Assembly: GCA_003222055.1 (NCBI GenBank) | Contig: QHUT01000057.1 | Coordinates: 1-59,027, forward strand | Origin: Gemmatimonadota bacterium | GTDB lineage: Bacteria > Gemmatimonadota > Gemmatimonadetes > Gemmatimonadales > GWC2-71-9 | Reading direction: 5' to 3' | Length of the DNA stretch: 59,027 nt | In this document: piece by piece, positions 41,409-51,434 of the stretch | Numbering within the stretch: the stretch's first letter is position 1 | How the letters are laid out: the number at the start of each line of letters is the position of its first letter | Notes under the pieces: generated by a model | What the model saw: only the letters and a program-made list of their open reading frames with translations | Told to the model about the DNA's origin: nothing | Databases searched by the model: none | Translations under genes and position numbers: made by a program

Positions 41409-41933
41409 AGCCGTGACACACTATGAATGACGCCGCTCGGACCTGCTCCACCGTGAACTGATTCGGGCTCCACGTCCCCCGCTGCTCGTCCTGCCGCACG
41501 TGCTCGTTTTCCCGGAGCCACCGCACCCCTGAGCTGAACGTATCCTTGTTGCCACCGTAGGAGGCCAACCAATCCGTCCACCCCATCGCCTGCGAGAGCG
41601 CGTCGAGGATGCGCCGCCGCTCCTTCGAGATGCGTGGACCAAGGTCCTCGGGCAACTGGCCGACCACGAGCCTGTACGCGTCGTTCACCAGCTCGAGCGT
41701 GTAGCTGCGCATGTAGATCCGACTCTTCTTCAGCAACACCTCCGACGCGGCTGCGTCAGGTCCGGCTCTCGCAGCTCGAACAAGACGTCCGCTGCATGGC
41801 CGAGCCACGAGGAATTGCGGTAGCGACCGCTCGCCTTGTTCGCCTGCCCAAGCCGGACGTTCGCTGTGTGTACCACGTACGCCGTCTTTCTCGGAACCCC
41901 CGTCACGGTCCTGGACTCCAAGCCCGAGGGCAA
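41409..41933 (-). pseudogene. Frameshifted gene of unknown function
   Basis: Two minus-strand frames give one continuous protein-like sequence. The upstream frame ends ADVLFELREPDL before a stop, and the downstream frame continues AASEVLLKKSRIYMRSYTL, then LVVGQLPEDLGPR and beyond, with strongly GC-ending codons. A one-base indel around 41755-41775 would join them. The 3' end decays into low-GC3 sequence at the palindromes (41357-41408). No clear start codon is visible on the 5' side; TTG at 41933 is the first candidate. It is a pseudogene or contains a sequencing error. Family not recognised. Confidence 0.5.
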
Positions 41934-41964
41934 CGTGACCGTGAGCGTGATCGTCTTGAGTGTG

Positions 41965-42531
41965 TTAGTAGTGGTACCGCACCCCGAAGCGCGCCAGCAG
42001 ATCGAGGGCGAGCCGCAGCGGCAGGCCCATCACGCCGAAGAAGTCTCCGCGGATCCCCTCGACCAGGGCCGCGCCCTTCCCCTGGATGGCGTAGGCCCCC
42101 GCCTTGTCGAGCGGCTCTCCCGTGGCCACGTATTCGGCGATCTGCTCGTCGGAGAGCCGCCGGAACGTCACGTCGGTGACGTCGAGCGCGTGCTCCAACC
42201 GCCCGTCCAGGGCCACGGCCACCGCGGTCATCACCTGGTGTTTGCGCCCCTGGAGGCGCCGCAGCATGTCGGCCGCTTCAGCGGGGGTCGCGGGCTTGCC
42301 GAACAGCCGCCCGCGCAGCACCACCGTCGTGTCGGCCGCGAGCACCGGCGCCCCGCGCTCCAGCGCCGCCACCGTGCGGGCCTTTTCCCGCGCCAGTCGG
42401 ATCACGTACACCTCGGGCTGCTCCGAAGGGAGGAGCGACTCGTCCACGTCGGGCGCGACCGCGCGGAACGGCAGCCCCAGCATCTCCAGCAGCTGGCGGC
42501 GCCGCGGCGACCCGCTCGCGAGGATGATCAT
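41965..42531 (-). CDS. maf: Maf-family nucleoside triphosphate pyrophosphatase
   Basis: The 188-residue protein starts with the hallmark ASGSPRRRQLL loop, followed by REKA, DTTVVLRGRLFGKP (active site Asp) and YVATGEP...DKAGAYAIQGKGA. Maf proteins hydrolyse non-canonical or canonical dTTP/UTP-type nucleotides, probably as a housecleaning step. The ATG overlaps the dtd stop codon (ATGA), so it is the last gene of glmS-dtd-maf on this strand. Confidence 0.93.
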   Translation of the reverse strand: MIILASGSPRRRQLLEMLGLPFRAVAPDVDESLLPSEQPEVYVIRLAREKARTVAALERGAPVLAADTTVVLRGRLFGKPATPAEAADMLRRLQGRKHQVMTAVAVALDGRLEHALDVTDVTFRRLSDEQIAEYVATGEPLDKAGAYAIQGKGAALVEGIRGDFFGVMGLPLRLALDLLARFGVRYHY

Positions 42532-42977
42532 CGCTCGAGGATCAACGTCACGGGCCCGTCGTTCACCAGCTCCACCTCCATCATCGCGCCGAACTCTCCC
42601 GTGGCCACGAGCGTACCGCTCTCCGCTCCCCGCTCCCTGAGCAAGGCGACGAACCGCTCGTACAGCGGAATCGCCACCTCCGGCGGCGCCGCGTCGATGA
42701 AACTGGGCCGCCGCCCCTTGCTCGAGTCGCCGTACAGCGTGAACTGCGACACCACGAGCAGCGCTCCGCCCACGTCGGCGAGCGCCAGGTTCATTTTCCC
42801 TGCCCCGTCGCCGAACAGCCGCAGCCCCAGGATCTTGTCGGCCATCCAGGCGAGGCGCTCCTCGGTATCGGCCGCGGTGAAGCCGACGAGCACGAGAAAC
42901 CCCTTCCCCACCTTCCCGGTGACGCGCCCGTCCACGCGAACCTCCGCGCGCGTGACGCGCTGAAGAACCACTCTCAC
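42528..42977 (-). CDS. dtd: D-aminoacyl-tRNA deacylase
   Basis: The 149-residue enzyme removes D-amino acids wrongly loaded on tRNA. It has the diagnostic SQFTLYGD motif and, near the end, NDGPVT, the Gly-cisPro motif of the chiral-proofreading site. Start GTG 42977 (VRVVLQRV) is preferred over GTG 42986 because family members begin M-R/K-xxLQRV. It is coupled to maf by a 4-nt overlap and separated from glmS by hairpin element C. Confidence 0.94.
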   Translation of the reverse strand: MRVVLQRVTRAEVRVDGRVTGKVGKGFLVLVGFTAADTEERLAWMADKILGLRLFGDGAGKMNLALADVGGALLVVSQFTLYGDSSKGRRPSFIDAAPPEVAIPLYERFVALLRERGAESGTLVATGEFGAMMEVELVNDGPVTLILER

Positions 42978-42995
42978 TGCCCCCACCCCACCCTA

Positions 42996-43112
42996 ATGCG
43001 GAGTGCGGAATGCGGAATGCGGAATTGCAGAGCAGGGTTCGATCGCAAGGATTTGCTCCGCGGCTCGACGCGCGCGCGATCCATTCCGCATTCCGCACTC
43101 CGCACTCCGCAT
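42996..43112. repeat. Heptamer hairpin element C
   Basis: The left arm 42996-43025 is made of (A/G)TGCGGA units and the right arm 43083-43112 of (T/C)TCCGCA units. The 30-nt arms are reverse complements with a single mismatch, around a 57-nt loop that itself contains a weak palindrome. It lies between glmS and dtd, ending 5 nt before the glmS stop codon. Its TTCCGCx unit recurs inside glmM at 45478-45519. Confidence 0.9.
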
Positions 43113-43117
43113 TTGCA

Positions 43118-44956
<1,839 letters not shown>

Positions 44957-45016
44957 CGTGGGGAAGAATAACACTTCCAGAGCCGCTGTTGCGCGGCGGC
45001 AGCGGAGGGGCAGAGA

Positions 45017-45268
45017 TTGTGGTACATGCTGCCAACGTGGATTCGCCCGCTCGGGCTCGCCGAGCACCTCATCGTGGGCGCAGGGCTCACGGCCGTGCTC
45101 GCGGCCCTCGGCACGCCCGCCCTGGCACGGGTCGTCGCCGTCGCCGCCGTGGGCGTCGCGCACGAGCTGGGCGACGGGGATTTCACCACGGCCCAGGGCG
45201 CGCCCTGGAACGGCATCATTGATGTGCTGGCGTTTCTGCCGGTGCCCTTGGTGTGGTGGGCGCTATGA
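45017..45268 (+). CDS. Small integral membrane protein
   Basis: The 83-residue protein has two or three hydrophobic helices (around 17-33, 36-48 and 67-82) and a conserved-looking VAHELGDGDF between them. GGAGGGG at 45004-45010 is correctly spaced for the TTG at 45017 and too far for the ATG at 45026, so the ribosome binding site favours TTG. Its 3' end overlaps the end of glmM by 6 nt. Function unknown. Confidence 0.55.
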   Translation: MWYMLPTWIRPLGLAEHLIVGAGLTAVLAALGTPALARVVAVAAVGVAHELGDGDFTTAQGAPWNGIIDVLAFLPVPLVWWAL

Positions 45269-46678
45269 GGCCGATGCCGCGCACAGCCGCCGCCCTTCGT
45301 CCACGAGGTCCCGCGCCAGAGCCCCGGTCGGTGCTTCGGCGATCAGCCGAATGATCGGCTCCGTGTTCGACGGCCGCACGTGCAGCCAGCGGTCGCGCCA
45401 GGCGAGCCTCAAGCCGTCTTGCGTGTCGACCGTCGCGTCGGGAAACCGGCGCCGCAAGCCCGCATACACGTCCTCCATTCCCTGTTCCGCGTTGCGCCTT
45501 CCGCGTTCCGCCTTGCCTTTGACGATCACGTAGCGCGGCGCCCCGGCCACGACCTCGCTCACGCGCTTGCCGTCGCGCGCGAGCAGCGCGAGCAGCAGCG
45601 CGGCGGCGACCGGCGCATCCCGCCCCGCGTGCAACGCCGGGTACATTACGCCGCCATTCCCCTCCCCGCCGATGACAGCCGCAAGCCGCAAGATGGCGCG
45701 CGCGACGTGGACTTCGCCGACGGGAGTCCGAACGACCTCCGCACCGCACTCCCGGGCCGCATCTTCCACGACCAGGCTCGTCGAGAGGTTGCAGACGACC
45801 GTGGGCTTACTCGTCCCTCGTCCCCCGTCCCTCTTCCCGAGCACAGCTCGCACCGCGAACGCGAGCGTATAGTCCTCGCCGATCGGCGCACCGGTTTCGT
45901 CGACGATCGCCAGGCGATCGACGTCCGGATCGACGGCTAGCCCCGCGTCCGCGCCCGAGCGCCGCACTAACGCGGCGAGGTCTCCGAGGTTCTCCGGGAT
46001 CGGCTCCGGCCCGCGGGGGAATCGACCGTCGGTCTCGAGGTTGAGCCCCGTGACGCGGCAGTGCAGCTGCTCGAGCAGGTCGCGCATCGGGGGGCCGCCC
46101 GCCCCGCGCACCGCGTCCAGCGCCACCGCGAACTTGCGCTTGCGAATGCCGTCGATGTCGAGTCCGGGGAGGCGGAGGACGGCCGCGAGATGGCGCTGCA
46201 CCGCGTCGGGATCCACCGCCACCCGTCCCTCGTCCCTCGTCCCTCGTCCCCCGTCCTGCGCGACGAGCTCCGCGACACGCTTCCCCTCCGCCCCGTCCAG
46301 GAAGATCCCATCCGGTCCGATGAATTTCAGGGCGTTCCACTCGATGGGATTGTGGCTCGCGGTGATCGCGATCCCGCCGCCCGCGTGGTGGTGCTCGACG
46401 GCGAGCTGCACCGTGGGCGTGGGCACGAGGCCGACGTCGATCACATCGCAGCCGACGGAGGTCAGCCCGGCGGTCACGGCGGCGGCGAATGCGGGGCCCG
46501 ACGTCCGCGCATCACGCCCGACAACCACGGACGTCCTCTTCCCCCTTCCCTCGTCCCCCTTCCCCTCACGGGCCCACGTCCCGAACGCCCGCGCCCAACG
46601 CGTCACCACTTCCGGGGTGAGGTCCTTGCCCACGATCCCGCGCACGCCGGAGACCCCGACCATCAACGTGTCGGTCAT
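45263..46678 (-). CDS. glmM: Phosphoglucosamine mutase / phosphomannomutase-type enzyme with repeat insertions
   Basis: The 471-residue alpha-D-phosphohexomutase converts glucosamine 6-phosphate to the 1-phosphate (GlmM role inferred from glmS nearby). It has the phospho-Ser108 in TASHNP, the metal loop DPDVDR (250-255), the sugar loop GGEGNGGVMYP and the phosphate-binding RPSNTEP. Four low-complexity segments interrupt it at about 37-48, 142-152, 281-291 and 387-401. They are encoded by heptanucleotide arrays and sit where relatives have short loops. All catalytic motifs remain, so the enzyme is probably active. Confidence 0.9.
   Translation of the reverse strand: MTDTLMVGVSGVRGIVGKDLTPEVVTRWARAFGTWAREGKGDEGRGKRTSVVVGRDARTSGPAFAAAVTAGLTSVGCDVIDVGLVPTPTVQLAVEHHHAGGGIAITASHNPIEWNALKFIGPDGIFLDGAEGKRVAELVAQDGGRGTRDEGRVAVDPDAVQRHLAAVLRLPGLDIDGIRKRKFAVALDAVRGAGGPPMRDLLEQLHCRVTGLNLETDGRFPRGPEPIPENLGDLAALVRRSGADAGLAVDPDVDRLAIVDETGAPIGEDYTLAFAVRAVLGKRDGGRGTSKPTVVCNLSTSLVVEDAARECGAEVVRTPVGEVHVARAILRLAAVIGGEGNGGVMYPALHAGRDAPVAAALLLALLARDGKRVSEVVAGAPRYVIVKGKAERGRRNAEQGMEDVYAGLRRRFPDATVDTQDGLRLAWRDRWLHVRPSNTEPIIRLIAEAPTGALARDLVDEGRRLCAASAS
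45478..45519 (-). repeat. Heptamer array in glmM, 3' copy
   Basis: Six 7-nt units in register (plus strand TTCCCTG, TTCCGCG, TTGCGCC, TTCCGCG, TTCCGCC, TTGCCTT), 42 nt in total. The array encodes the KGKAERGRRNAEQ segment. The unit matches hairpin element C, 2.4 kb away. Confidence 0.85.
45811..45838 (-). repeat. Heptamer array in glmM
   Basis: Four 7-nt units (plus strand TCGTCCC, TCGTCCC, CCGTCCC, TCTTCCC) encoding the GKRDGGRGTS loop. Confidence 0.85.
46223..46257 (-). repeat. Heptamer array in glmM
   Basis: Five 7-nt units (plus strand CCGTCCC, TCGTCCC three times, CCGTCCT) encoding the DGGRGTRDEGR loop. Confidence 0.88.
46537..46564 (-). repeat. Heptamer array in glmM, 5' copy
   Basis: Four 7-nt units (plus strand TCTTCCC, CCTTCCC, TCGTCCC, CCTTCCC) encoding the EGKGDEGRGKR loop between the first helix and the VVVGRD strand. 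Confidence 0.85.
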
Positions 46679-46687
46679 GGCGGCAAT

Positions 46688-47788
46688 CTAATGGGCGGGA
46701 GGCGAGCGGCGCGTCGTGTCGGGCGACAGTGCGGGAAGATGCAACGGCTGAATCTCGGGCGTCGAGACCGGTAGAGCCGACGCGTCGGGGAACGCAGCGA
46801 GAAACGCCTCCACGGCCGGCGCATGAAACTGCGTGTCCTTTCCCTCGTCGAGCTCCTGCAGCGCCTTCTGCACCGACAGGGCCGGGCGGTACGGCCGGAC
46901 GCTGGTCATCGCGTCGAACGAATCGGCAATGGTGACGACCCGCACCTCGAGCGGGATCTGCTCACCCGCCAAGCCGTCGGGAAAGCCCCGGCCGTCGAGG
47001 CGCTCGTGGTGCGACCGCACGATGGCGAGCGCCGCCGGCACGTCCCGCATCAACGGCGCCAGGATGCGGGCGCCGATCACCGGGTGCTCCATGATGTGCC
47101 GGTACTCGGGATCACTGAGCTTGCCCGCCTTGTGCAGCACCTGCTCGCTGACCCCGATCTTGCCGATGTCGTGCAGCTCGGCGCCGAGCGTGATGACCTC
47201 GATCACGGACTGGGGCAGCCCCATCTCGCGCGCGATCCGGGTCGAGTAGTTCGCGACCCGCACCGAGTGCCCGCGCGTATAGGGGTCCTTTTCTTCGAGG
47301 AAGTGCACGAGCGCCTGCAGCCGCTCGAGCGACAGCTCCTCGATCCGCCGCGCCTGCTCTTGCACCCGCCGCTCGAGGTTGTGGCGGTAGTCCTCGAGCT
47401 CCAGCTTGAGGCGCCGCTTGTCGAGCGCCTGCATCACGCGGGCGCGCACCTCATCCAGGTGGAAGGGCTTGGCGACGTAGTCGAGCGCGCCCAGCTGCAG
47501 GCAGGCGACGGCGCTCTCCACCTCGGCCACGGCCGTCACCACGATGACGGCGGTGTCCGGCCACCTGGCGATGATCTCGCGCAGCAACCCCACCCCGTCC
47601 ATCTGGGGCATCCGCAGGTCGGAGATGACGAGGGGCACCTGCTCCTGGTGCAGCATCTCCAGTGCCTCAGTGCCGGACCCCGCCTCGGCGCACGTGAACC
47701 CCTCGCCCTCGAGCAACCGCACGAGGACGCGGCGGAGGCGCGGTTCATCGTCAACCACCAGGCATTTCACGGAGTTCGGCTGGGGCAT
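46688..47788 (-). CDS. Response regulator with HD-GYP domain
   Basis: The 366-residue protein has an N-terminal receiver (1-120, phospho-Asp57 in LVISDLRMP), a coiled linker (about 125-160) and an HD-GYP domain with HD at 206-207 (ELHDIGKIG), HHERLDGRG and GFP in place of GYP (268-270). HD-GYP proteins hydrolyse cyclic-di-GMP; the metal ligands look intact and the Tyr-to-Phe change is seen in active members of the broader HD family. A Pro-rich tail follows. It is the only c-di-GMP enzyme in the window and could influence pilus-dependent behaviour. Confidence 0.9.
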   Translation of the reverse strand: MPQPNSVKCLVVDDEPRLRRVLVRLLEGEGFTCAEAGSGTEALEMLHQEQVPLVISDLRMPQMDGVGLLREIIARWPDTAVIVVTAVAEVESAVACLQLGALDYVAKPFHLDEVRARVMQALDKRRLKLELEDYRHNLERRVQEQARRIEELSLERLQALVHFLEEKDPYTRGHSVRVANYSTRIAREMGLPQSVIEVITLGAELHDIGKIGVSEQVLHKAGKLSDPEYRHIMEHPVIGARILAPLMRDVPAALAIVRSHHERLDGRGFPDGLAGEQIPLEVRVVTIADSFDAMTSVRPYRPALSVQKALQELDEGKDTQFHAPAVEAFLAAFPDASALPVSTPEIQPLHLPALSPDTTRRSPPAH

Positions 47789-47846
47789 CGTCGGCGTAAC
47801 GTAGTGGTCGCTTGCTCGGCGCGAAAGGCGCCCTTACGTTCCCGCC

Positions 47847-49016
47847 ATGACCGAGATCTCGCGCGACGACCTGGCGGCGCGCTTTGCAACCCGCGCCGTG
47901 CACGCCGGGAAAATCGCCGACCCCCTCGCGGGCGCCGTGATGACGCCCATCTACCAGACGTCCACCTACGTCCAGGACGGTCTGGGGCGGCACAAGGGCT
48001 ACGAATACGCCCGCACCCGCAACCCGACGCGCGAAGCGCTCGAGCGGAACGTCGCGGCGCTCGAAGGCGGGCGCCACGGCTTCGCGTTCGCGTCGGGACT
48101 CGCCGCCGTGGACGGCGTGCTGAAGCTGCTCGCCGCGGGCGACCACGTGGTGAGCGGCGACAACGTGTACGGCGGCACGCACCGGCAGATGACCCTCATC
48201 TGGTCCCGCATGGGACTCGAGTTCAGCTTCGTCGACGCCAGCGACACGCGCAACGTGGCCGCGGCCGTGACCGCCAAGACGAAGATGATCTACGCTGAAA
48301 CGCCCACGAACCCCATGATGCGGTTGTGCGACCTCGCCGCGGCAGGCGAGGTGGCCCGCAAGGCCGGCGCCCTGTTCGTCGTCGACAACACCTTCGCCAC
48401 ACCCTACTTCCAGCGACCGCTCGAGCTGGGCGCCGACATCGTGCTGCACTCGACCACCAAGTACCTGAACGGCCACAGCGACATGGTGGGCGGGATGCTC
48501 GTCACGAACTCGGGCGCCCTGGCGGAGCGGCTCGGGTTCATCCAGAACGCGTCGGGCGCGGTGCCGGGGCCGTTCGACTGCTGGCTCGCCGTGCGCGGCA
48601 CCAAGACGCTGGCGCTGCGCATGCGCCAGCACGACGCCAACGCCCGCCGCATCGCGGAGTGGCTGACGAAGCATCCCAAGGTCGAGCGGGTCTATTACCC
48701 GGGCTTGCCGTCGCATCCCCAGCACGAGCTGGCCTGCCGGCAAATGAAAGGGTTCGGCGGGATGATCTCGGTGGAGCTGGGCTCGCTCGAGCGGGCCAAG
48801 CGGCTCGCCGAGCGCACCCGCATTTTCGCACTGGCCGAGTCGCTGGGGGGTGTGGAGAGCCTGATCGGACACCCCGCCTCGATGACGCACGCCAGCGTGC
48901 CCGCGGAGATGCGGCGCGCCATGGGCCTCACCGACAGCCTGGTGCGGCTCTCGGTGGGGATCGAAGACGTGGACGACTTGATCGCGGACCTGGAGCAGGC
49001 GCTGGCCGCCGCGTGA
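47847..49016 (+). CDS. metB: Cystathionine gamma-synthase / PLP-dependent trans-sulfuration enzyme
   Basis: The 389-residue PLP enzyme has YEYARTRNPTREALE, FASGLAAVDGVL, the cofactor Lys in LHSTTKYLNGHSDMVGG and the C-terminal SVGIEDVDDLI. It joins a homoserine ester and cysteine to cystathionine, or acts in the reverse direction as cystathionine gamma-lyase. The two are hard to separate by motif, and metB is assigned on overall resemblance. A 24-bp palindrome lies 30 nt downstream. Confidence 0.85.
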   Translation: MTEISRDDLAARFATRAVHAGKIADPLAGAVMTPIYQTSTYVQDGLGRHKGYEYARTRNPTREALERNVAALEGGRHGFAFASGLAAVDGVLKLLAAGDHVVSGDNVYGGTHRQMTLIWSRMGLEFSFVDASDTRNVAAAVTAKTKMIYAETPTNPMMRLCDLAAAGEVARKAGALFVVDNTFATPYFQRPLELGADIVLHSTTKYLNGHSDMVGGMLVTNSGALAERLGFIQNASGAVPGPFDCWLAVRGTKTLALRMRQHDANARRIAEWLTKHPKVERVYYPGLPSHPQHELACRQMKGFGGMISVELGSLERAKRLAERTRIFALAESLGGVESLIGHPASMTHASVPAEMRRAMGLTDSLVRLSVGIEDVDDLIADLEQALAAA

Positions 49017-49045
49017 CAGCGCGGCGTAGGGGTGCAGCACGGTGT

Positions 49046-49069
49046 AGGGGCGCAGCATGCTGCGCCCCT
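49046..49069. terminator. 24-bp perfect palindrome after metB
   Basis: AGGGGCGCAGCA is followed immediately by its reverse complement, and an imperfect direct copy of the left half (TAGGGGTGCAGCA) precedes it at 49027-49039. It could act as a terminator. A palindrome with an adjacent partial copy is also typical of a dispersed repeat. Confidence 0.6.
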
Positions 49070-49137
49070 CCAATCGGCCCGAAACACCCGCGGGCCGCCG
49101 GCGTAGTGCAGGGCCTATCTTCGCTTAGGAGCATGAC

Positions 49138-50136
49138 ATGACCGAGTCCACCAGCCTTCCCGCCGCGCGCCCGCGCAGGATCCTCACCCAGATCGCTCCG
49201 GTCACGTGGGAGCACCCCGCCGACCGCGCGGCCCTGCAGTCGCTGCGCTCCGTACCCGGGTTCGACGAGGTGGTGAAGAAGATCTACGGGTTCATCGGCG
49301 AGCGCGGCGTGCGGCTGATCTTCCAGGCGGACGCGGTGCGGGTGGGCCCGACCCAGTTTCCCCGGCTCAACCAGCTCTACACCGAGGTGCTCACCTCGAT
49401 GGACTGGCCCGAGCGGCCCGAGTTGTTCGTGTCGCAAACGCCGTTCGCCAACGCCGGCGCGTTCGGCATGGACAAGCCCTTCATCGTGATCAACTCGGGC
49501 ACGTTGAAGCTGCTGGACGACGACGAGCTGCGGAACGTGCTGGGCCACGAGCTGGGCCACGTCATGAGCGGGCACGCCCTGTATCACACGATCCTCGTGC
49601 TTATTCTCAACGTGAGCCTCGGCGCCCTGCCGTTCCTCGCCGGCATCGCCATCCTGCCGATCCAGCTCGCGCTGCTCGAGTGGTTCCGCAAGAGCGAGCT
49701 CTCGTCCGACCGCGCGGGGCTGCTCGCCTGCCAGGACCCGCAGGCGTCGCTGCGCGTGAACCTCAAGTTCGCGGGCGGGGGCGACATGTCGCAGATGGAC
49801 TTGAACGCGTTCCTCGCCCAGGCCCGAGAGTACGAAGCCGCAGGCGGTGCGCTCGACCGCATCTTCAAGATTCTGGGCGTGCTGGGGCGCACTCATCCGT
49901 TCAACACGGTGCGGGCCGCTGAGCTGCAACGCTGGATCGAGGAAGGCCACTACGACCGGGTGTTGCGCGGCGAGTACACCCGCCGCGGCCCCGAGGCCGA
50001 GGCCCGACCCGTGGACAGGGACATCGACGAGGCCCGCGAGCACTATATGAAGGAAGCGAAGGCCGTGGTGGACGACGTGGTGGACACCGCCAAGCGGGCC
50101 GCGCAGGCCTTCTCGGACGCCTTCAAGAAGAAGTGA
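49138..50136 (+). CDS. M48-family membrane metallopeptidase
   Basis: The 332-residue protein has the zinc motif HELGH (about 141-145) and a third ligand Glu in KSELSSDRAG. It also has a hydrophobic hairpin between them (about 153-187), as in HtpX/Ste24-like peptidases, and a charged helical C-terminal tail. Its active site probably faces the cytoplasm, with a role in membrane-protein quality control. GGAG lies 5 nt upstream of the ATG at 49138. Its stop overlaps the purD start (GTGA). Confidence 0.87.
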   Translation: MTESTSLPAARPRRILTQIAPVTWEHPADRAALQSLRSVPGFDEVVKKIYGFIGERGVRLIFQADAVRVGPTQFPRLNQLYTEVLTSMDWPERPELFVSQTPFANAGAFGMDKPFIVINSGTLKLLDDDELRNVLGHELGHVMSGHALYHTILVLILNVSLGALPFLAGIAILPIQLALLEWFRKSELSSDRAGLLACQDPQASLRVNLKFAGGGDMSQMDLNAFLAQAREYEAAGGALDRIFKILGVLGRTHPFNTVRAAELQRWIEEGHYDRVLRGEYTRRGPEAEARPVDRDIDEAREHYMKEAKAVVDDVVDTAKRAAQAFSDAFKKK

Positions 50137-51434
50137 GAGTCCTGGTCGTCGGCGGGGGCGGCCGCGAGCACGCGCTCTGCTGGGCGCTGAAGCGCGACAC
50201 CCCCGACGCCGACCTGTTCGCCGCCCCCGGCAACCCCGGCACCGCCCAGCTCGGCACCAACGTCGACATCCCCGCCAGCGCCCTGGACGATCTCGTCCAG
50301 GCGGTGCGCCAGCACCACATCGACGTGACGATCGTCGGACCCGAGGCACCGCTTGCGGCCGGCCTCGCAGACCGGCTGCGGGCCGCAGGCCAGCCCGTGT
50401 TCGGACCGAGCCAGGCCGCCGCGCGCATCGAGTCGTCCAAGGCGTTCGCCAAGGACGTGATGCAGGCGGCCCGCATCCCGACGGCCGTGAGCCGCACGTT
50501 CACCGCCCTCGACCCAGCCCTCGTCTACATCAAGGGTCACGCGGAGCCCCTCGTGGTGAAGGCCTCCGGACTCGCGGGCGGCAAGGGCGCGGTCGTCTGC
50601 GCCACACGGGACGAGGCGGCCCGCACGGTGCACGCCATGCTCGCGGACGGAGCGTTCGGCGACGCCGGCCGCGAGGTGGTGGTTGAGGATTTCCTCGAGG
50701 GTGAGGAGCTCTCCGTGCTGGCGCTCACCGACGGCGAGCAGCTCGTCGTCCTTCCCGCCGCTCAGGACCACAAGCGCCTGGGCGAGGGCGACACCGGGCC
50801 CAACACGGGGGGGATGGGCGCGTACTGCCCCGTCAGCAGCGCCACCGACGCTCTGCTGGAACGAGTGCAGCGTCAGGTGCTCGAGCCGGTGTTGCAAGAA
50901 CTGGCGGCGCGCGGTGCCCCGTTTCAAGGGGTGCTGTATGCCGGCATCATGCTCGCCCCCGACGGCACGCCTTACGTGCTCGAGTTCAACTGCCGCTTCG
51001 GGGACCCGGAAACCCAGGCGCTCGTTCCTGTGCTCCCCGGCCTCACGGCCCACGTCCGCGCCATCGCCCGGGGAGAGTGGCGGCCGCGCGAAATGACCCT
51101 GCCGGCCGGCCGGGCGGCGGTTGCCACGGTGCTCGCGGCCCCGGGCTATCCGGACAAGCCGCGGCTCGGCGCGGAGGTGGTGGTGCCACGCGACCTCGAG
51201 CCCGGCACACTCGTGTTCCACGCGGGCACGGCGCGCGACGCTGACGGCGCGCTGCGCGTGGCCGGCGGACGCGTGCTCACCGTGACCGGACTCGCCGACA
51301 CAGTGGCCGCGGCGCGCGAGCAGAGCATCCGGGGATGCGAGCTGATCGCCTTCGAAGGGAAGACGTACCGCAGGGACATCGGCTGGCGCCAACTCAGGAG
51401 AACGACCGAGCGTGCCGGAGCTGCCAGAGGTTGA
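50133..51434 (+). CDS. purD: Phosphoribosylamine-glycine ligase
   Basis: The 433-residue ATP-grasp enzyme carries out the second step of purine synthesis. It has VLVVGGGGREHAL at the N-terminus, VVKASGLAGGKGA in the ATP-grasp fold, the DHKRLGEGDTGPNTGGMGAY signature and FNCRFGDPETQ for metal binding. Translation starts at GTG in a GTGA overlap with the M48 gene. The 3' end overlaps mutM by 23 nt, and its C-terminus (RTTERAGAARG) is slightly longer than usual. Confidence 0.95.
   Translation: MRVLVVGGGGREHALCWALKRDTPDADLFAAPGNPGTAQLGTNVDIPASALDDLVQAVRQHHIDVTIVGPEAPLAAGLADRLRAAGQPVFGPSQAAARIESSKAFAKDVMQAARIPTAVSRTFTALDPALVYIKGHAEPLVVKASGLAGGKGAVVCATRDEAARTVHAMLADGAFGDAGREVVVEDFLEGEELSVLALTDGEQLVVLPAAQDHKRLGEGDTGPNTGGMGAYCPVSSATDALLERVQRQVLEPVLQELAARGAPFQGVLYAGIMLAPDGTPYVLEFNCRFGDPETQALVPVLPGLTAHVRAIARGEWRPREMTLPAGRAAVATVLAAPGYPDKPRLGAEVVVPRDLEPGTLVFHAGTARDADGALRVAGGRVLTVTGLADTVAAAREQSIRGCELIAFEGKTYRRDIGWRQLRRTTERAGAARG

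Noticed and set aside
44957-45016. glmS ribozyme or riboswitch upstream of glmS
   Set aside because: The gap to the divergent gene is only 60 nt and shows no conserved ribozyme core.
45478-46564. Possible CRISPR array (several short repeats in one kilobase)
   Set aside because: Units are 7 nt, contiguous without spacers, and lie within an intact coding frame; no cas gene is present.
49114-49122. TATCTT as a -10 box before the M48 gene (similar at 38705)
   Set aside because: No convincing -35 element at the correct distance in either case, so I do not annotate a promoter.
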